DNA of 64,000 nucleotides from Pseudomonas_S sp047607345 (GTDB taxonomy: Bacteria > Pseudomonadota > Gammaproteobacteria > Xanthomonadales > Xanthomonadaceae). The stretch covers positions 1 to 64,000 of the forward strand of contig JASGDF010000096.1 in NCBI GenBank assembly GCA_047607345.1. Reading direction: 5' to 3'. Below, piece by piece: positions 38,058 through 48,449 of this stretch. The position numbers and the translations under genes are program-made. Below the pieces are notes generated by a model. The model did no database searches. It was given only the letters and a program-made list of their open reading frames with translations, and was not told where the DNA came from. The first letter of the stretch is position 1; each line of letters opens with the position of its first letter.

Positions 38058-39082
38058 TCATTTGCCGAGTACGATGTCCTGGCGCTGGTGCATCGCTGTG
38101 CCGTTGAAGCAGGCGACCTGGTGCCCTGCCGCGACGGAGAAGAGATCCGGTTGTTCCTGGTGGCAGCGGATGCTGGCCAGCGGGCACGAGCCGCGGAAGC
38201 AGCAGCCGGTGCTGTTGTCGCCATTGCCGGCGGACGCGGGTTGGACGCTCGCCAGGGGCGGGCGGCGCCGTTCGGCGCGTGGATCGGGAATGGGGGCCGC
38301 GGCCAGCAAGGCCCGTGTATAGGGATGGGCGGGGTGGCGATAAAGCTGGTCCTTCTCGCCCAGTTCCACCAGCCGGCCTCGGTGCATCACCGCGACGCGG
38401 TCGGAAATGTGGTGCACCACGGCCAGGTCGTGGGCGATGAACAGATAGGTCAGGTCCAGTTCGCGCTGCAGGGTACCGAGCAGGTTGACGATCTGCGCCT
38501 GCACCGATACATCCAGTGCCGAGATGGCCTCGTCCAGCACCATGAAACGTGGATTGACGGCCAGGGCGCGGGCGATACCGACACGCTGGCGCTGGCCACC
38601 GGAGAACTCGTGCGGATAGCGCGACATGGCCTGTGCCGGCAGGCCGACCATGTCCAGCAGCTCGGCGACGCGCTGGCGCCGCTGGCCCCGCCGGCCAATG
38701 CCGTGGATGGCTAGCGGCTCGGCGATCAATGCGGCCACGTCCATGCGTGGATTGAGCGAGGCGAACGGATCCTGGAACACCATCTGCATGCACTGGCGCA
38801 TGTGCCGCATCTGCGCATTCGCCAGTGCGGTCAGTTCCACCCCCTCGAAATAGACCTTGCCCGAGGTTGGCCGCTGCAACATCAACACGCTGCGCCCGGC
38901 CGTGGACTTGCCGCAGCCGGATTCACCCACCAGTCCCAGCGTTTCGCCGCGCAGGATGTCGAAGCGCAAGCCATCCACCGCGCGATTGACGTTGTTGCGG
39001 GCCTGCATGGTCCCCAGCGTGCCGCCAAGCGGGAAATGGGTGCGCAGGTCGAAGATGCGCAGCAGGGCATTGCGCGGTGTAC

Positions 39083-39086
<4 letters not shown>
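38058..39086 (-). CDS. Dipeptide/oligopeptide-type ABC transporter ATPase (OppF/DppF-like)
   Basis: The 342-aa ATPase has Walker A GESGCGKST, Q-loop VFQDPFASLNP, signature FSGGQRQRVGIARA, Walker B followed by DEAISALD, and the C-terminal cysteine-rich extension (CCFRGSCPLASIRC) typical of this family. It overlaps the OppD-like gene by 4 bases. It presumably powers import by the permeases at 47535-49372, since no other permease is present. The substrate is likely peptide-like or a ureide. Confidence 0.92.
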
Positions 39087-40051
<965 letters not shown>

Positions 40052-40094
40052 GCTGGGCGGGGTCGGCTGGCGGATGGATCGATGGGGGAGGCCG

Positions 40095-41336
40095 CTATTG
40101 GAACGATGCCATGGCGCTGGCAAAACAGTCCAACGGCGCGCGGGTCTGGCCGGCACCAATGACGCCACCGGCGCGATGGGCGATCGCGGTGTCGATCACC
40201 GGCGTGATGCCGGTCCTGACCACCGCCGCCGCATCGATGCCGGTCGGCGCACCGCCGAAGTCCAGGTTCGGGATCTGGTAGTCGCGGTTCTCGGCCTGCG
40301 TGATGCGGCGCATCTCCTCGCAGATACGCAGGCCGCGGGCGAAATCGCCGCCGACGAATTGCTGCAGCGCCGGCGCGGCCGCCTGCACATGGCCGCCAAG
40401 TCCGTAGGTTTCCATGATCGCGCTGTCGCCCATGTCCGGGACCGCGTCGGCGTCGGACCATTCCGAGGAGAAATACAGCCCTTCGACCGGATTGGCCGGT
40501 GCGGTGAACCAGCGCTCGCCCAGGCCGCTGAGCTTGATGCCGAAGTCCACGCCGTTGCGCGCCATGGTGGTGACCAGGGTGCTGCCGGGGACGTGCTTGG
40601 CGGCGTCGGTGGCCGCCTTCGCGGCGGCCATCGACAGGCACAGCGCGAACTGTTCGGCCTCGCACAGATAGCGCAGGCAGTCCTCGATCACCGCCGTCGG
40701 AAGCTCCAGGCGCAACAGCCAGGGCGCGATCTCCATCAGCAGTAGGGCGCTGCCGGCGCTGTTGCGGTTGTGGCACTCGTCGCCCATCTGCAGCGCACGC
40801 GCGCATAGGCGGCGCACGTCCAGTCCGCCGCGCGCCCGGATCGCCTGGCCCAGCGCCGGGCCGAGCGTGGTCGCCAGCCAGCGCCATTGCGCGATGGCGG
40901 CATCGCGGTACTGGCTGCGCTCGGACAGGCGGCCGCGCGGTCCCTGGTACAGCTGCGAACAGCCGAGATTGCCGTGGTGGTCGTTGCGCACCACCGCCAG
41001 CGGCATCGAAGCGCTGGTGATGCCGGCCATGCCGCCGACCGTGCCGAAGTCATGGCAGGGGGCGATCTCGATTCGGCCGTCCGCGATCATGTCCGCGGCC
41101 TGCGCGTCGGTGTCGGCCAGGCCCTCGTAGCGGATCGCATCGAGCACTCCCAGGCGCTGTGGCCCGCACATCCGCGACCAGGCGATCGGCGGGCCCGCGT
41201 GCAGGATGGTCTCGCGGGTCATGCCCGGCAGGATCTCGATGGCGGGCACGACGTCGATCCAGGTCGGCTGGCTGTCCAGCAGCCTGGACAAGGCCAGTGC
41301 GTTGGCGGCGGCGGTATCCTGGCCGGGCTGGCGCAT
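40095..41336 (-). CDS. DUF1116 protein, AllG (YlbE)-like, copy A
   Basis: The 413-aa protein has DUF1116 motifs MGDECHNRNSAG, TTMARNGVDFGIKLSGLGERW and FTAPANPVEGLYF. YlbE/AllG is a subunit of E. coli oxamate carbamoyltransferase. The ATG at 41336 has GAGG five bases before it; it lies 7 bp after the second DUF1116 gene. Copies A and B are clearly homologous along their length but diverged, so they may form a heteromer or act on different carbamoyl compounds. Their coexistence is unusual against the single E. coli ylbE. Confidence 0.85.
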   Translation of the reverse strand: MRQPGQDTAAANALALSRLLDSQPTWIDVVPAIEILPGMTRETILHAGPPIAWSRMCGPQRLGVLDAIRYEGLADTDAQAADMIADGRIEIAPCHDFGTVGGMAGITSASMPLAVVRNDHHGNLGCSQLYQGPRGRLSERSQYRDAAIAQWRWLATTLGPALGQAIRARGGLDVRRLCARALQMGDECHNRNSAGSALLLMEIAPWLLRLELPTAVIEDCLRYLCEAEQFALCLSMAAAKAATDAAKHVPGSTLVTTMARNGVDFGIKLSGLGERWFTAPANPVEGLYFSSEWSDADAVPDMGDSAIMETYGLGGHVQAAAPALQQFVGGDFARGLRICEEMRRITQAENRDYQIPNLDFGGAPTGIDAAAVVRTGITPVIDTAIAHRAGGVIGAGQTRAPLDCFASAMASFQ

Positions 41337-41343
41337 GTGCACC

Positions 41344-42609
41344 TCAACGGGCCAGGTAGCGCTGGGAGAACGCACGCAACGCCTGCTCGAAACAGGACAT
41401 CGGCGCACGCACCTGGCCGGCGCCGATCAGGCCACCGTGCTTGTGGGTGATCGCCGTGTCGATCAGCGGGGTGATGCCGCTGCGGACCACGCGGCGGATG
41501 TCGATGCCCAGTGGCGCGCCGCTGAAGTCCATGTTCGGGATCTGGAAGTCGGCATGGGTGCCGATGCAGATTTCGCGCATCTCGCGGGTATTGGCGATCG
41601 CCTGCTGCAGATTGCCGCGGACGTATTGCTGCACGGTCGGGGCGGCGGCCTGGATGAAGCCGCCCAGGCCCCAGGTCTCGGTGATGCAGCTGTCGCCCAG
41701 GTCGGGCGCGGCGTCGTCCGGTCCCCATTGCGAGCGGAAGAACAGGCCTTCGACATGGTTGGCTGGCGCGGTGAACCATTGCTCGCCCAGCCCGGCCACG
41801 CGCACCCCGAACTGCACGCCGTTGCGCGCCATGGCGGTGACCACGGTGCTGTATTCGACGCCGATGGCCGGATCCAGCGCGGCCTTGCAGGCCGCCATGA
41901 CGCCATGCAGGAAGAACTGGTCGGCCGCGGTCAGGAAATCCACGCAGGCGCTCAGCGTGTCGGCCTGTGCGCAGGTGTGGATCAGCGGGATGATGGTCTC
42001 GCGGAAGAACAGCGAGGTGGCCGCGATACTGCGGTTGTGGCATTCGTCGCCCATCTGGACCGCGCGCGCGATGATCGCCTTGATGTCGATGCCGCCACTG
42101 CTGCGCAGCGCCGCGCCTAGCGCCGGGCCGAGTACGTCGGCCTGCCAGCGCAGGTGCCTGGCCACGGTCTCGTCGTACCAACCCCATTTGAGCAACTGCA
42201 GGCCACCGCCCTCGGACAGGCAGCTGTAGGCGCGGTTGCCGTGGCTGGGGTTGTCCACCACCAGCATCGGTGTGGAGGCCGAGGTGATACCGGCACCGGC
42301 GCCGACGGTGGCGTAGTGGTGGCAGGGGGCGACCTCGATCTGGCCGCCATCGAGCATGCGTACCGCTTCATCGCGGTCCTTGGCCAGGCCTTCCCACAAT
42401 GCGGCGCCGATCACACCATTGCGATGCGGGCCGCACATGTCCTGCCAGGCGATCGATGGCGCCGAATGCAGGATCAGGTTGCGGCGCATGCCGGGCAGCA
42501 CGTCGATCGCCGGTTGCACGTCCACCAGCATCGGCCGCGCGCCGGTGTAGATCTCCAGCACGTCGCGGTTGGCCTGCTCGATACGGGATTTGATGTCGGT
42601 CACGGTCAT
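41344..42609 (-). CDS. DUF1116 protein, AllG (YlbE)-like, copy B
   Basis: The 421-aa paralogue of copy A shares PGMRRNLILHSAPSIAW, MGDECHNRSIAATSL, TAMARNGVQFGVRVAGLGEQ and WFTAPANHVEGLFF. It follows the 58-aa gene (22-bp gap) and precedes copy A. A role as carbamoyltransferase subunit is inferred from E. coli AllG and from FdrA, DUF2877 and carbamate kinase in the same cluster. Confidence 0.85.
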   Translation of the reverse strand: MTVTDIKSRIEQANRDVLEIYTGARPMLVDVQPAIDVLPGMRRNLILHSAPSIAWQDMCGPHRNGVIGAALWEGLAKDRDEAVRMLDGGQIEVAPCHHYATVGAGAGITSASTPMLVVDNPSHGNRAYSCLSEGGGLQLLKWGWYDETVARHLRWQADVLGPALGAALRSSGGIDIKAIIARAVQMGDECHNRSIAATSLFFRETIIPLIHTCAQADTLSACVDFLTAADQFFLHGVMAACKAALDPAIGVEYSTVVTAMARNGVQFGVRVAGLGEQWFTAPANHVEGLFFRSQWGPDDAAPDLGDSCITETWGLGGFIQAAAPTVQQYVRGNLQQAIANTREMREICIGTHADFQIPNMDFSGAPLGIDIRRVVRSGITPLIDTAITHKHGGLIGAGQVRAPMSCFEQALRAFSQRYLAR

Positions 42610-42631
42610 CCAGTGGAAGTCGGGTGAGAAG

Positions 42632-42808
42632 TCAGAGCAGTTCGTCGAGCAGTCCGATCAGCTCGCTGTCGCCGCGTGCCGGTGGTTGCCAGTCCACCTG
42701 CACCACCGGCGCGGACTGCGCCTGCAAGGCCTGGCTGAAGAGCTCCAGGCCAACGTTGACGACCTTCAGCGGTGCCAGCGCGACTGGGGGAGCGGTAGGC
42801 AGGGTCAT
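42632..42808 (-). CDS. 58-aa protein between FdrA and DUF1116 genes
   Basis: The frame runs from an ATG overlapping the FdrA stop (ATGA) to a TGA 22 bp before DUF1116 copy B. The protein contains LAPLKVVNVGLELFSQALQA and VVQVDWQPPARG and ends LIGLLDELL. I recall a similar NVGL...F...L...VVQVDW.PPA segment as part of FdrA or DUF1116 proteins, so it is probably a detached module of the carbamoyltransferase. Strong translational coupling supports that it is real. Confidence 0.7.
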   Translation of the reverse strand: MTLPTAPPVALAPLKVVNVGLELFSQALQAQSAPVVQVDWQPPARGDSELIGLLDELL

Positions 42809-44364
42809 GGGCGGGACTCCAGCAATTCGATCAGCTGTCCGGCGACTTGAACCGCATGGGCATGCCGGTCGAAAACGTGCACGCCGGCCTGTTCGAGCAG
42901 GCTGCGCTGCTGCGGCGCCGGCTGCGGGTCCAGCTCGGTGCCGCAGATGAATGCCACGAACAGCGGTGGTGTGCCGCCTTCGGCCAGTACTGCCTGACGC
43001 GCCTGCTCAATGGCTTGGGCCAACTCGCCGGCCGGATCGGCGTGGGCGCCATGGCCGAGCACGAGATCCAGCAGGATCACACCGGTATCCGGATCGAGCG
43101 CTTCCTGCACGATGCGTTGCGTGCGCAGGCCCGGGTCGATCATCGGATGTGGCCGGTTCTGCGTGTACAGGTCGTCGCCGAGGTCAACCAGGCAATGGCC
43201 CTGGCCGCGCCATGGATCGCCCGGTTGCCGCTCGGCTTCGCCGGCCAGGTTGCAGAGCAGTTCCGGCAGCCGCGGTTGCAGCAGCAGGAAGGCCTCGTAG
43301 CACAGGGTGCCGCCGCTGTAGACGCCGCGCAGGCAGCGCCGGCCGCTTTCCAGCGCCCGTGCCTGCTGGCGCAGCGTCGCCGGCGGTTCGGAGGGGGGCG
43401 CCGCGCCCGGGGCCTGTCCGAGCAGCGAAGCGACCAGATCGGCGGCCTGTTCCAGCGATGCGGCCGGGTACAGATGGGCGGCCTGCGTGTCGAGTTGCTG
43501 CCCGAGGAAATTGATCACCACCGGCTTGTCGCAGGCCTGCGCGCGTGCGAGCACGCGGGCGGCGACCCCGGAAGATGGCGGCTTGGAGGTCAGCACGATC
43601 ACGTCGGTGTCCGGATCGGCGGCGAGCCGTTCCAGTCCAGCGAGCATCGACAGTCCGCCGATGGCGGCCTTCAGGTCGCGGCCGCCGGTACCCAGGGCCT
43701 GGGAGATGCCCAGTCCGAGCTGGTGCAGGTAGACGCTGATCGCCTGCATGCCGGTGCCGGAGGCGCCGACGATGCCGACCCGTCCCGGCCTGACGGTATT
43801 GGAGAAGCCCAGGCCGATGCCGTCGATGATCGCGGTTCCACAATCGGGTCCCATCATCAGCAGGCCGCGTTCGCCGGCCAGCTGCTTCAGTGCGCGCTCC
43901 TCCTCCAGCGTCACGTTGTCGCTGAACAGCATCACATGCAGGCCGCGCTCGAGTGCGTGGCGTGCCTCGGCGGCCGCATAGGCACCCGGTACCGAGATCA
44001 GCGCCAGGTTGGCGCCGGCCAGGCCCTCGACGGCCGCATCCATGCTGCGATAGCGCTGCTGGCCCTGGCCGGTGCTCGAGCGCCGGGCCAGCTGTTCCAG
44101 GGCTGTCCTGAGCGCGTGCTCTGCGCTGGCCTCGTCGTCGGCGACGAGGCCCACCACCAGGTCATCGGCGGCGGCATTGGCCACTTCCGCCACCAGCAGC
44201 CCGACGCCATCGAGGATCTTGCGGTTGTTGGGCGTGGCCATCATCAAGATCGCCTCGCGGATGCCCGGCAGGCGGCGCAGCGCGGCCGAGACCTGCATCA
44301 GCCGCACCGAGTCGTAGTACTCGTGCTGGCGCAGGCTGATTCTGCGCACCGGCTCGGTGCTCAT
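42805..44364 (-). CDS. fdrA: FdrA (AllF-like) acyl-CoA synthetase-fold protein
   Basis: The 519-aa protein resembles succinyl-CoA synthetase: GLLMMGPDCGTAIIDGIGLG, RVGIVGASGTGMQAIS, GTGGRDLKAAIGG and a C-terminal LLDLVLGHGAHADP segment. FdrA was first linked to FtsH in E. coli and later identified as AllF of oxamate carbamoyltransferase. It overlaps the preceding SBP gene and the following 58-aa gene by 4 bases each, so it is embedded in one polycistron with DUF1116 A and B and the OppDF-like ATPases. Confidence 0.9.
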   Translation of the reverse strand: MSTEPVRRISLRQHEYYDSVRLMQVSAALRRLPGIREAILMMATPNNRKILDGVGLLVAEVANAAADDLVVGLVADDEASAEHALRTALEQLARRSSTGQGQQRYRSMDAAVEGLAGANLALISVPGAYAAAEARHALERGLHVMLFSDNVTLEEERALKQLAGERGLLMMGPDCGTAIIDGIGLGFSNTVRPGRVGIVGASGTGMQAISVYLHQLGLGISQALGTGGRDLKAAIGGLSMLAGLERLAADPDTDVIVLTSKPPSSGVAARVLARAQACDKPVVINFLGQQLDTQAAHLYPAASLEQAADLVASLLGQAPGAAPPSEPPATLRQQARALESGRRCLRGVYSGGTLCYEAFLLLQPRLPELLCNLAGEAERQPGDPWRGQGHCLVDLGDDLYTQNRPHPMIDPGLRTQRIVQEALDPDTGVILLDLVLGHGAHADPAGELAQAIEQARQAVLAEGGTPPLFVAFICGTELDPQPAPQQRSLLEQAGVHVFDRHAHAVQVAGQLIELLESRP

Positions 44365-45929
44365 GCCGGCACCCCGGCGTCGGCGCTGTGGGCTTCGAAA
44401 CTGGCGTCGTGGAAGTACGGATACGCGCCTGTGGCGTCGAACTCCAGGCCCTGCAGGCCTTTGCGGTAGGCGACGATGTTGGTGTTGCAGTGCAGGGGCA
44501 CGGCGAGTGCCTGCTCCATCACCTCGCGCTGGACCTGCTGGAACAGGGGGATGAAGCGCTCCGGTTCGAGTGTCTGCTCGGCGCTTTCGAGCAGTTCGTC
44601 CAGGCCCGCGCAATGCTGCGGGCCGCGCTTGCTCCAGCCATAGCCGCCGTCGCCGCTGTGGCGAGAGTGATAGACGAACGTCAGCAGTTGCGAGGACGCC
44701 GCGTACTTGCCTTGCGGAATCAAGTGATGTTCGCCACGCATGCCGGCCTGGATCCAGGCGCGCGGTTCGAGCAGCCTGACCTCGACCTCGATGCCGACCC
44801 GTTTGAGCTGCGCGGTGACGATGGCACCGAACTCGGGATAGAAATTGACCGGAAGCGCGTAGAAGCTTACCCGCAGGCGCTGGCCGTCGCGCTGACGGAT
44901 GCCGTCGGCGCCGACCCGGTCCCAGCTGGCCTGATCCAGCAGCTCGCGTGCCTTGTCCATGTCGAACGGATACAGCGCCTTGACGCTGGGTTCGAAGCCG
45001 AGCGTGAACTGCGAGACCGGGCCCCAGGCACGCTCGAATTCACCATGGAAGACCTCGGCGACCAGGGCATCGCGGTCGAGCGCATGGCTGATCGCGCGTC
45101 GCACGCTCAGGTCATCGGTCGGGGCCCGAGTGACATTCATCATCAGGCATACCGGGATGCCGCGGATCGGCCAGGTGCGCACGTCCCAGCGGGGATCGGC
45201 ACGGAATTCGGCCACGTCCGCGGGAGCGGTGTAGAACACCGCGTCGACCCGGCCTTCGCGCAGCGCCTGGCTGCGTTCGGAGGGACTGGCGATGAAGTGG
45301 AAGCGGATGCTGTGCAGGTGTGCCACACCGCGGTTGCGGACCTGCGCCGGGCCCCAGGCGTAGTCGGGATTGCGCTGCAGGTCGATCCACTTTCCGGCGA
45401 CCCAGCCGGCGAAGACGAACGGGCCGGTACCGACCGGCGCGCGGGCGAAGTCGCTGCCCAGGCGGGCCACCGCGGTCGGTGAAACCGGAGCCAGCCAACC
45501 CTGGCTCAGCGCATCGAGCAACAACGCGTAGGGACGCTGCAGACGGATATCCAGGGTACTGGCGTCGATGACATCGCTGCCGAGGTAAGGACCGAGCATC
45601 GCGCCGGCCAGTTGCGAACGGTTGGCCGGGTCGCGGGCACGCTCGAGCGAGAAACGCACGGCCTGCGCATCGAAGCGGGTGCCATCGTGGAACTTCACGC
45701 CCGAGCGCAGGTGGAACCGGTAGCGGCAGCCTGCGTCGAGCACTTCCCAGGCGCTGGCCAGTCCCGGCAGGTATTCACCCTCGGCGGTGCGCACCACCAG
45801 CGTGTCGAACACCGCATTGGTCATCTGCAGGGCCAGTTCCGCCGCGCCCAGGTGCGGGTCCACGCCGGAGGGCTCGTAATGCACGCCGATGTCGAGGTGT
45901 CGGCGTCGTTGCTGGAGATTCGATTCCAT
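44361..45929 (-). CDS. Family 5 extracellular solute-binding protein without a signal peptide
   Basis: The 522-aa protein has the SBP family 5 core: FRSGVKFHDGTRFDAQAVRFSLE-type segment (HLRSGVKFHDGTRFDA), SPTAVARLGSDFARAPVGTG and the LDRDALVAEVFHGE region. Unusually, the mature fold begins at once (HLDIGVHYEPSGVDPHLG from residue 11) with no hydrophobic leader, and the upstream frame reaches a stop without another start. It may be cytoplasmic, or export may be lost. Operator copy 3 lies only 6 bp before the ATG, and TATAAA 10 bp before it suggests an almost leaderless mRNA. Confidence 0.88.
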   Translation of the reverse strand: MESNLQQRRRHLDIGVHYEPSGVDPHLGAAELALQMTNAVFDTLVVRTAEGEYLPGLASAWEVLDAGCRYRFHLRSGVKFHDGTRFDAQAVRFSLERARDPANRSQLAGAMLGPYLGSDVIDASTLDIRLQRPYALLLDALSQGWLAPVSPTAVARLGSDFARAPVGTGPFVFAGWVAGKWIDLQRNPDYAWGPAQVRNRGVAHLHSIRFHFIASPSERSQALREGRVDAVFYTAPADVAEFRADPRWDVRTWPIRGIPVCLMMNVTRAPTDDLSVRRAISHALDRDALVAEVFHGEFERAWGPVSQFTLGFEPSVKALYPFDMDKARELLDQASWDRVGADGIRQRDGQRLRVSFYALPVNFYPEFGAIVTAQLKRVGIEVEVRLLEPRAWIQAGMRGEHHLIPQGKYAASSQLLTFVYHSRHSGDGGYGWSKRGPQHCAGLDELLESAEQTLEPERFIPLFQQVQREVMEQALAVPLHCNTNIVAYRKGLQGLEFDATGAYPYFHDASFEAHSADAGVPA

Positions 45930-45935
45930 TGGCGA

Positions 45936-45969
45936 GTTCTTTATACGAACAAAAGTTCTTATTTCAGAA
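45936..45969 (-). promoter_or_regulatory. Shared bipartite operator, copy 3 (SBP-fdrA-DUF1116-opp operon)
   Basis: On the - strand the core (45950-45936) is GTTCGTATAAAGAAC, preceded after 4 bp (TTTT) by a second 15-mer TTCTGAAATAAGAAC (45969-45955). The second unit here is itself close to the core (AAATAAGAAC shared). A TATAAA -10 box falls inside the core, so binding should repress. Confidence 0.75.
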
Positions 45970-46068
45970 TATCAGCAGGCCGTCGGCGCGACAAGCGAAT
46001 CTGCGGGGACGAAGCTGGATCGTGGTTGCCGCCGCCAACGGGGCGAGGGCGGCTGCTTGAGGGGGGGC

Positions 46069-47538
46069 TCAGTCCAGGCTGCGGACCAGGTCCTGTATCT
46101 GGCCGATCAGGCGGGTGCGTGTCCGGTCGGTCTGGCGGGCGGCGCGCGCCAGGTCAGCCAGCAGCGTGGCCATCGCGCATTGCCAGACATGCAGGCCCGA
46201 GGCAGTTGGGCGGCCATGTGCCATCACGATCCGCCCGGCGATCAGCACCTGCTGCAACTGCCGCGTCTGCAGGGACAGCACCTGTTGCGCCCAATCGGCT
46301 TCGGCAAGGGTGGTGCCCGGGTCGGTCGCGAACATCAAGATATCGGCCTGCTTGCCGACCTCCAGGCTGCCCACGCGCCGTTCCAGGCCCAGCGCACGCG
46401 CGCCGCCACGCGTGGCCATCGCCACGACGCGGCGCGCCGAGACGCCATCGTCCCGATGCAGCAGCTCGGCCAGGCGCATTTCCCCCAGCAGGTCGCCCTC
46501 GGCACCGAATGGCAGGCTGTCCAGGCCCAGCGCCACGCCTGCCCCGGCATCGAGCATCGCCGCCACCGGCGCGATCCCGTTGCGCAAGCGCAGGTTGGAG
46601 CCGGGGTTATGCACGATGCTGACCGAATGGCGCGCCAGCATGTCCAGCTGTTGCGGTCGCAGGTGGACGCCGTGCGCGCAGGAGACGCCGTCGCGCCACA
46701 GTCGCAGCTGATTCAGGCGTGCGACCACGGCGTCGTCGCGCGCCTGCAGCGGGCTTTCCAGCAAGTGCATCTGCATCGGCAGGTCCAGCGCCTGGCAGCA
46801 GCGATCGATCTGGGCCAGCAGTGCATCGGAGCACCAGTGCGGGGAGACCGGGCCGCCGGCGATCCCGAGCAGGGCATGCCCCTGGGTGTAGCTGGCCCAG
46901 CCGCGTAGCAGATCGGTGTAGTCCTCCGCCGCGAGCGCCGGCCGGTCCTGCAGCATCGGGGCGATCTGCCGGGCGAGCGCGGGCGACGCGCGACGTTGTG
47001 CCTGCGCGAGCAGGGCGCCGACCGGGCTGCGGTCCAGCGTGCCCAACACGGCCTGCATCCGCATGCCGAGCGCGCGCGCGGCCCGGAACGCGGCGTCGAT
47101 CGCCGCTTCGTAGTAGGCGCGGCGCGGGTCGAAGAAATTGGGTGCGGTGGTGGTGATGCCATGGCGCAGCTGCGCGATCAGGGCCATCGTCGCCGAGGCA
47201 TGCACGTCGAGCCCAGGCAGGTTCATCAGGCCGATGAGCCAGGGTTCCAGGCCGTCGTCGGCGATGCCCAGGGCGACGGTCGACGGTGCGCGCAGGTGAT
47301 CGTGCGCATTGATCAGGCCCGGCATCAGCACATGCTGCGGGGAGCCCAGCTCGCGCGCCGGTACGAAGATCCGGCGTAGATGTTCCCTGTTGCCGACCGC
47401 GATGATCTTGTCGTCCTGGATCGCGACCGCGCCATCGCGGATCACGCCGTCGTCGGCTTCGGCATCGCATACGACCAGCCCGCCATGTAGCAGCAGGGTG
47501 CATGCGCGCTGGCTGTCCTGGAGGGCAGTGGCCGTCAT
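46069..47538 (-). CDS. Amidohydrolase (guanine deaminase/atrazine chlorohydrolase/SsnA-like)
   Basis: The 489-aa enzyme has the TIM-barrel metal motif LINAHDHLRAPS (His79, His81), further metal/active residues in MHLLES, CAHGVHL and SIVHNPGSN, and the Asp in ALGLDSLPFG. The family hydrolyses C-N or C-Cl bonds on purine, pyrimidine and triazine rings. In this cluster it probably deaminates or opens an N-heterocycle. Its ATG overlaps the permease stop by 4 bases, so uptake and hydrolysis are coupled. Confidence 0.88.
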   Translation of the reverse strand: MTATALQDSQRACTLLLHGGLVVCDAEADDGVIRDGAVAIQDDKIIAVGNREHLRRIFVPARELGSPQHVLMPGLINAHDHLRAPSTVALGIADDGLEPWLIGLMNLPGLDVHASATMALIAQLRHGITTTAPNFFDPRRAYYEAAIDAAFRAARALGMRMQAVLGTLDRSPVGALLAQAQRRASPALARQIAPMLQDRPALAAEDYTDLLRGWASYTQGHALLGIAGGPVSPHWCSDALLAQIDRCCQALDLPMQMHLLESPLQARDDAVVARLNQLRLWRDGVSCAHGVHLRPQQLDMLARHSVSIVHNPGSNLRLRNGIAPVAAMLDAGAGVALGLDSLPFGAEGDLLGEMRLAELLHRDDGVSARRVVAMATRGGARALGLERRVGSLEVGKQADILMFATDPGTTLAEADWAQQVLSLQTRQLQQVLIAGRIVMAHGRPTASGLHVWQCAMATLLADLARAARQTDRTRTRLIGQIQDLVRSLD

Positions 47539-48449
47539 GGCCGCAGGCGCGGATCGAGGATGTCGCGCAGGGTATCCCCTAGCAGGTTGGTGGCCAGCAC
47601 CACGCAGAGAATGGCCAGGCCCGGGAAGAGCGCGATCCAGGGGGCTTCCCATAGCAGCGCGCGGCCATCACTCAGCATGCTGCCCCATTCGGCCGATGGC
47701 GCCTGCGCACCCAGGCCTAGGAAGCTCAGGCTGGCTGCGCTCAGCAGGGCCCAGCCATAGGACATGCTGGCCAGGATCAGTACCGGCGGCAGTGCGTTCG
47801 GAAGGATATGGCGGATCAGGATGCGCAGGTCGCCTGCGCCAAGGCTGCGTGCGGCCTCGATATACACCTGGTTCTTGATCGAAAGCACGTTGCCGCGCAC
47901 TAGGCGTGTGTAGTTGGCGATGTTGCCGATGCCGACGGCAATCATCAGGTTGCCGACGCCGGGGCCCAGCAGGGCGACGACGGCCAGCGCGAGCAGTACG
48001 CCGGGGAACGCCATCAGCACGTCAATGATGCGCATCAGTATCCCGTCCACCCAGCCGCCGTAGAACCCGGCCAGGAGGCCGATGCAGACCCCCAGCGGGG
48101 CGGCGATCAGGATCGATACCAGGCCGATGAGCATCGAGATGCGCGTGCCGTAGAGAAATCGACTGAACACGTCGCGGCCCAGCAGATCGGTGCCCATCAG
48201 GTGCTGCCAGCCGGGCGGCGACAGCGACTTCGCGGGCGCCGCCAGATACGGGTCGTAAGGAGCCAGCCAGGGTGCGGCCAACGCGGCCAGCGTGAACATC
48301 AGCAACACCGCGCATGCGGCCAGGCCGAGCCGGTCCTGCAGCAGTCGTCGCCAGGCCAGCTTCAAGGGGCCTGGCGAGCGCGCCTCGGTGGGGGCGTGTG
48401 GCTGGTCCGGTACATGTCGCCGTGGCCAGAGGGCAGGGAATGCGGGCAT
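47535..48449 (-). CDS. Dipeptide-type ABC permease (DppC/OppC-like)
   Basis: The 304-aa inner-membrane permease has an N-terminal TM helix (LAACAVLLMFTLAALAAPWL), the DppC motif HLMGTDLLGRDVFSR, five more TM helices and the EAA loop EAARSLGAGDLRILIRHILP. Its ATG shares one base with the DppB-like stop (TGATG). It forms the channel with the DppB-like protein. Confidence 0.94.
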   Translation of the reverse strand: MPAFPALWPRRHVPDQPHAPTEARSPGPLKLAWRRLLQDRLGLAACAVLLMFTLAALAAPWLAPYDPYLAAPAKSLSPPGWQHLMGTDLLGRDVFSRFLYGTRISMLIGLVSILIAAPLGVCIGLLAGFYGGWVDGILMRIIDVLMAFPGVLLALAVVALLGPGVGNLMIAVGIGNIANYTRLVRGNVLSIKNQVYIEAARSLGAGDLRILIRHILPNALPPVLILASMSYGWALLSAASLSFLGLGAQAPSAEWGSMLSDGRALLWEAPWIALFPGLAILCVVLATNLLGDTLRDILDPRLRP

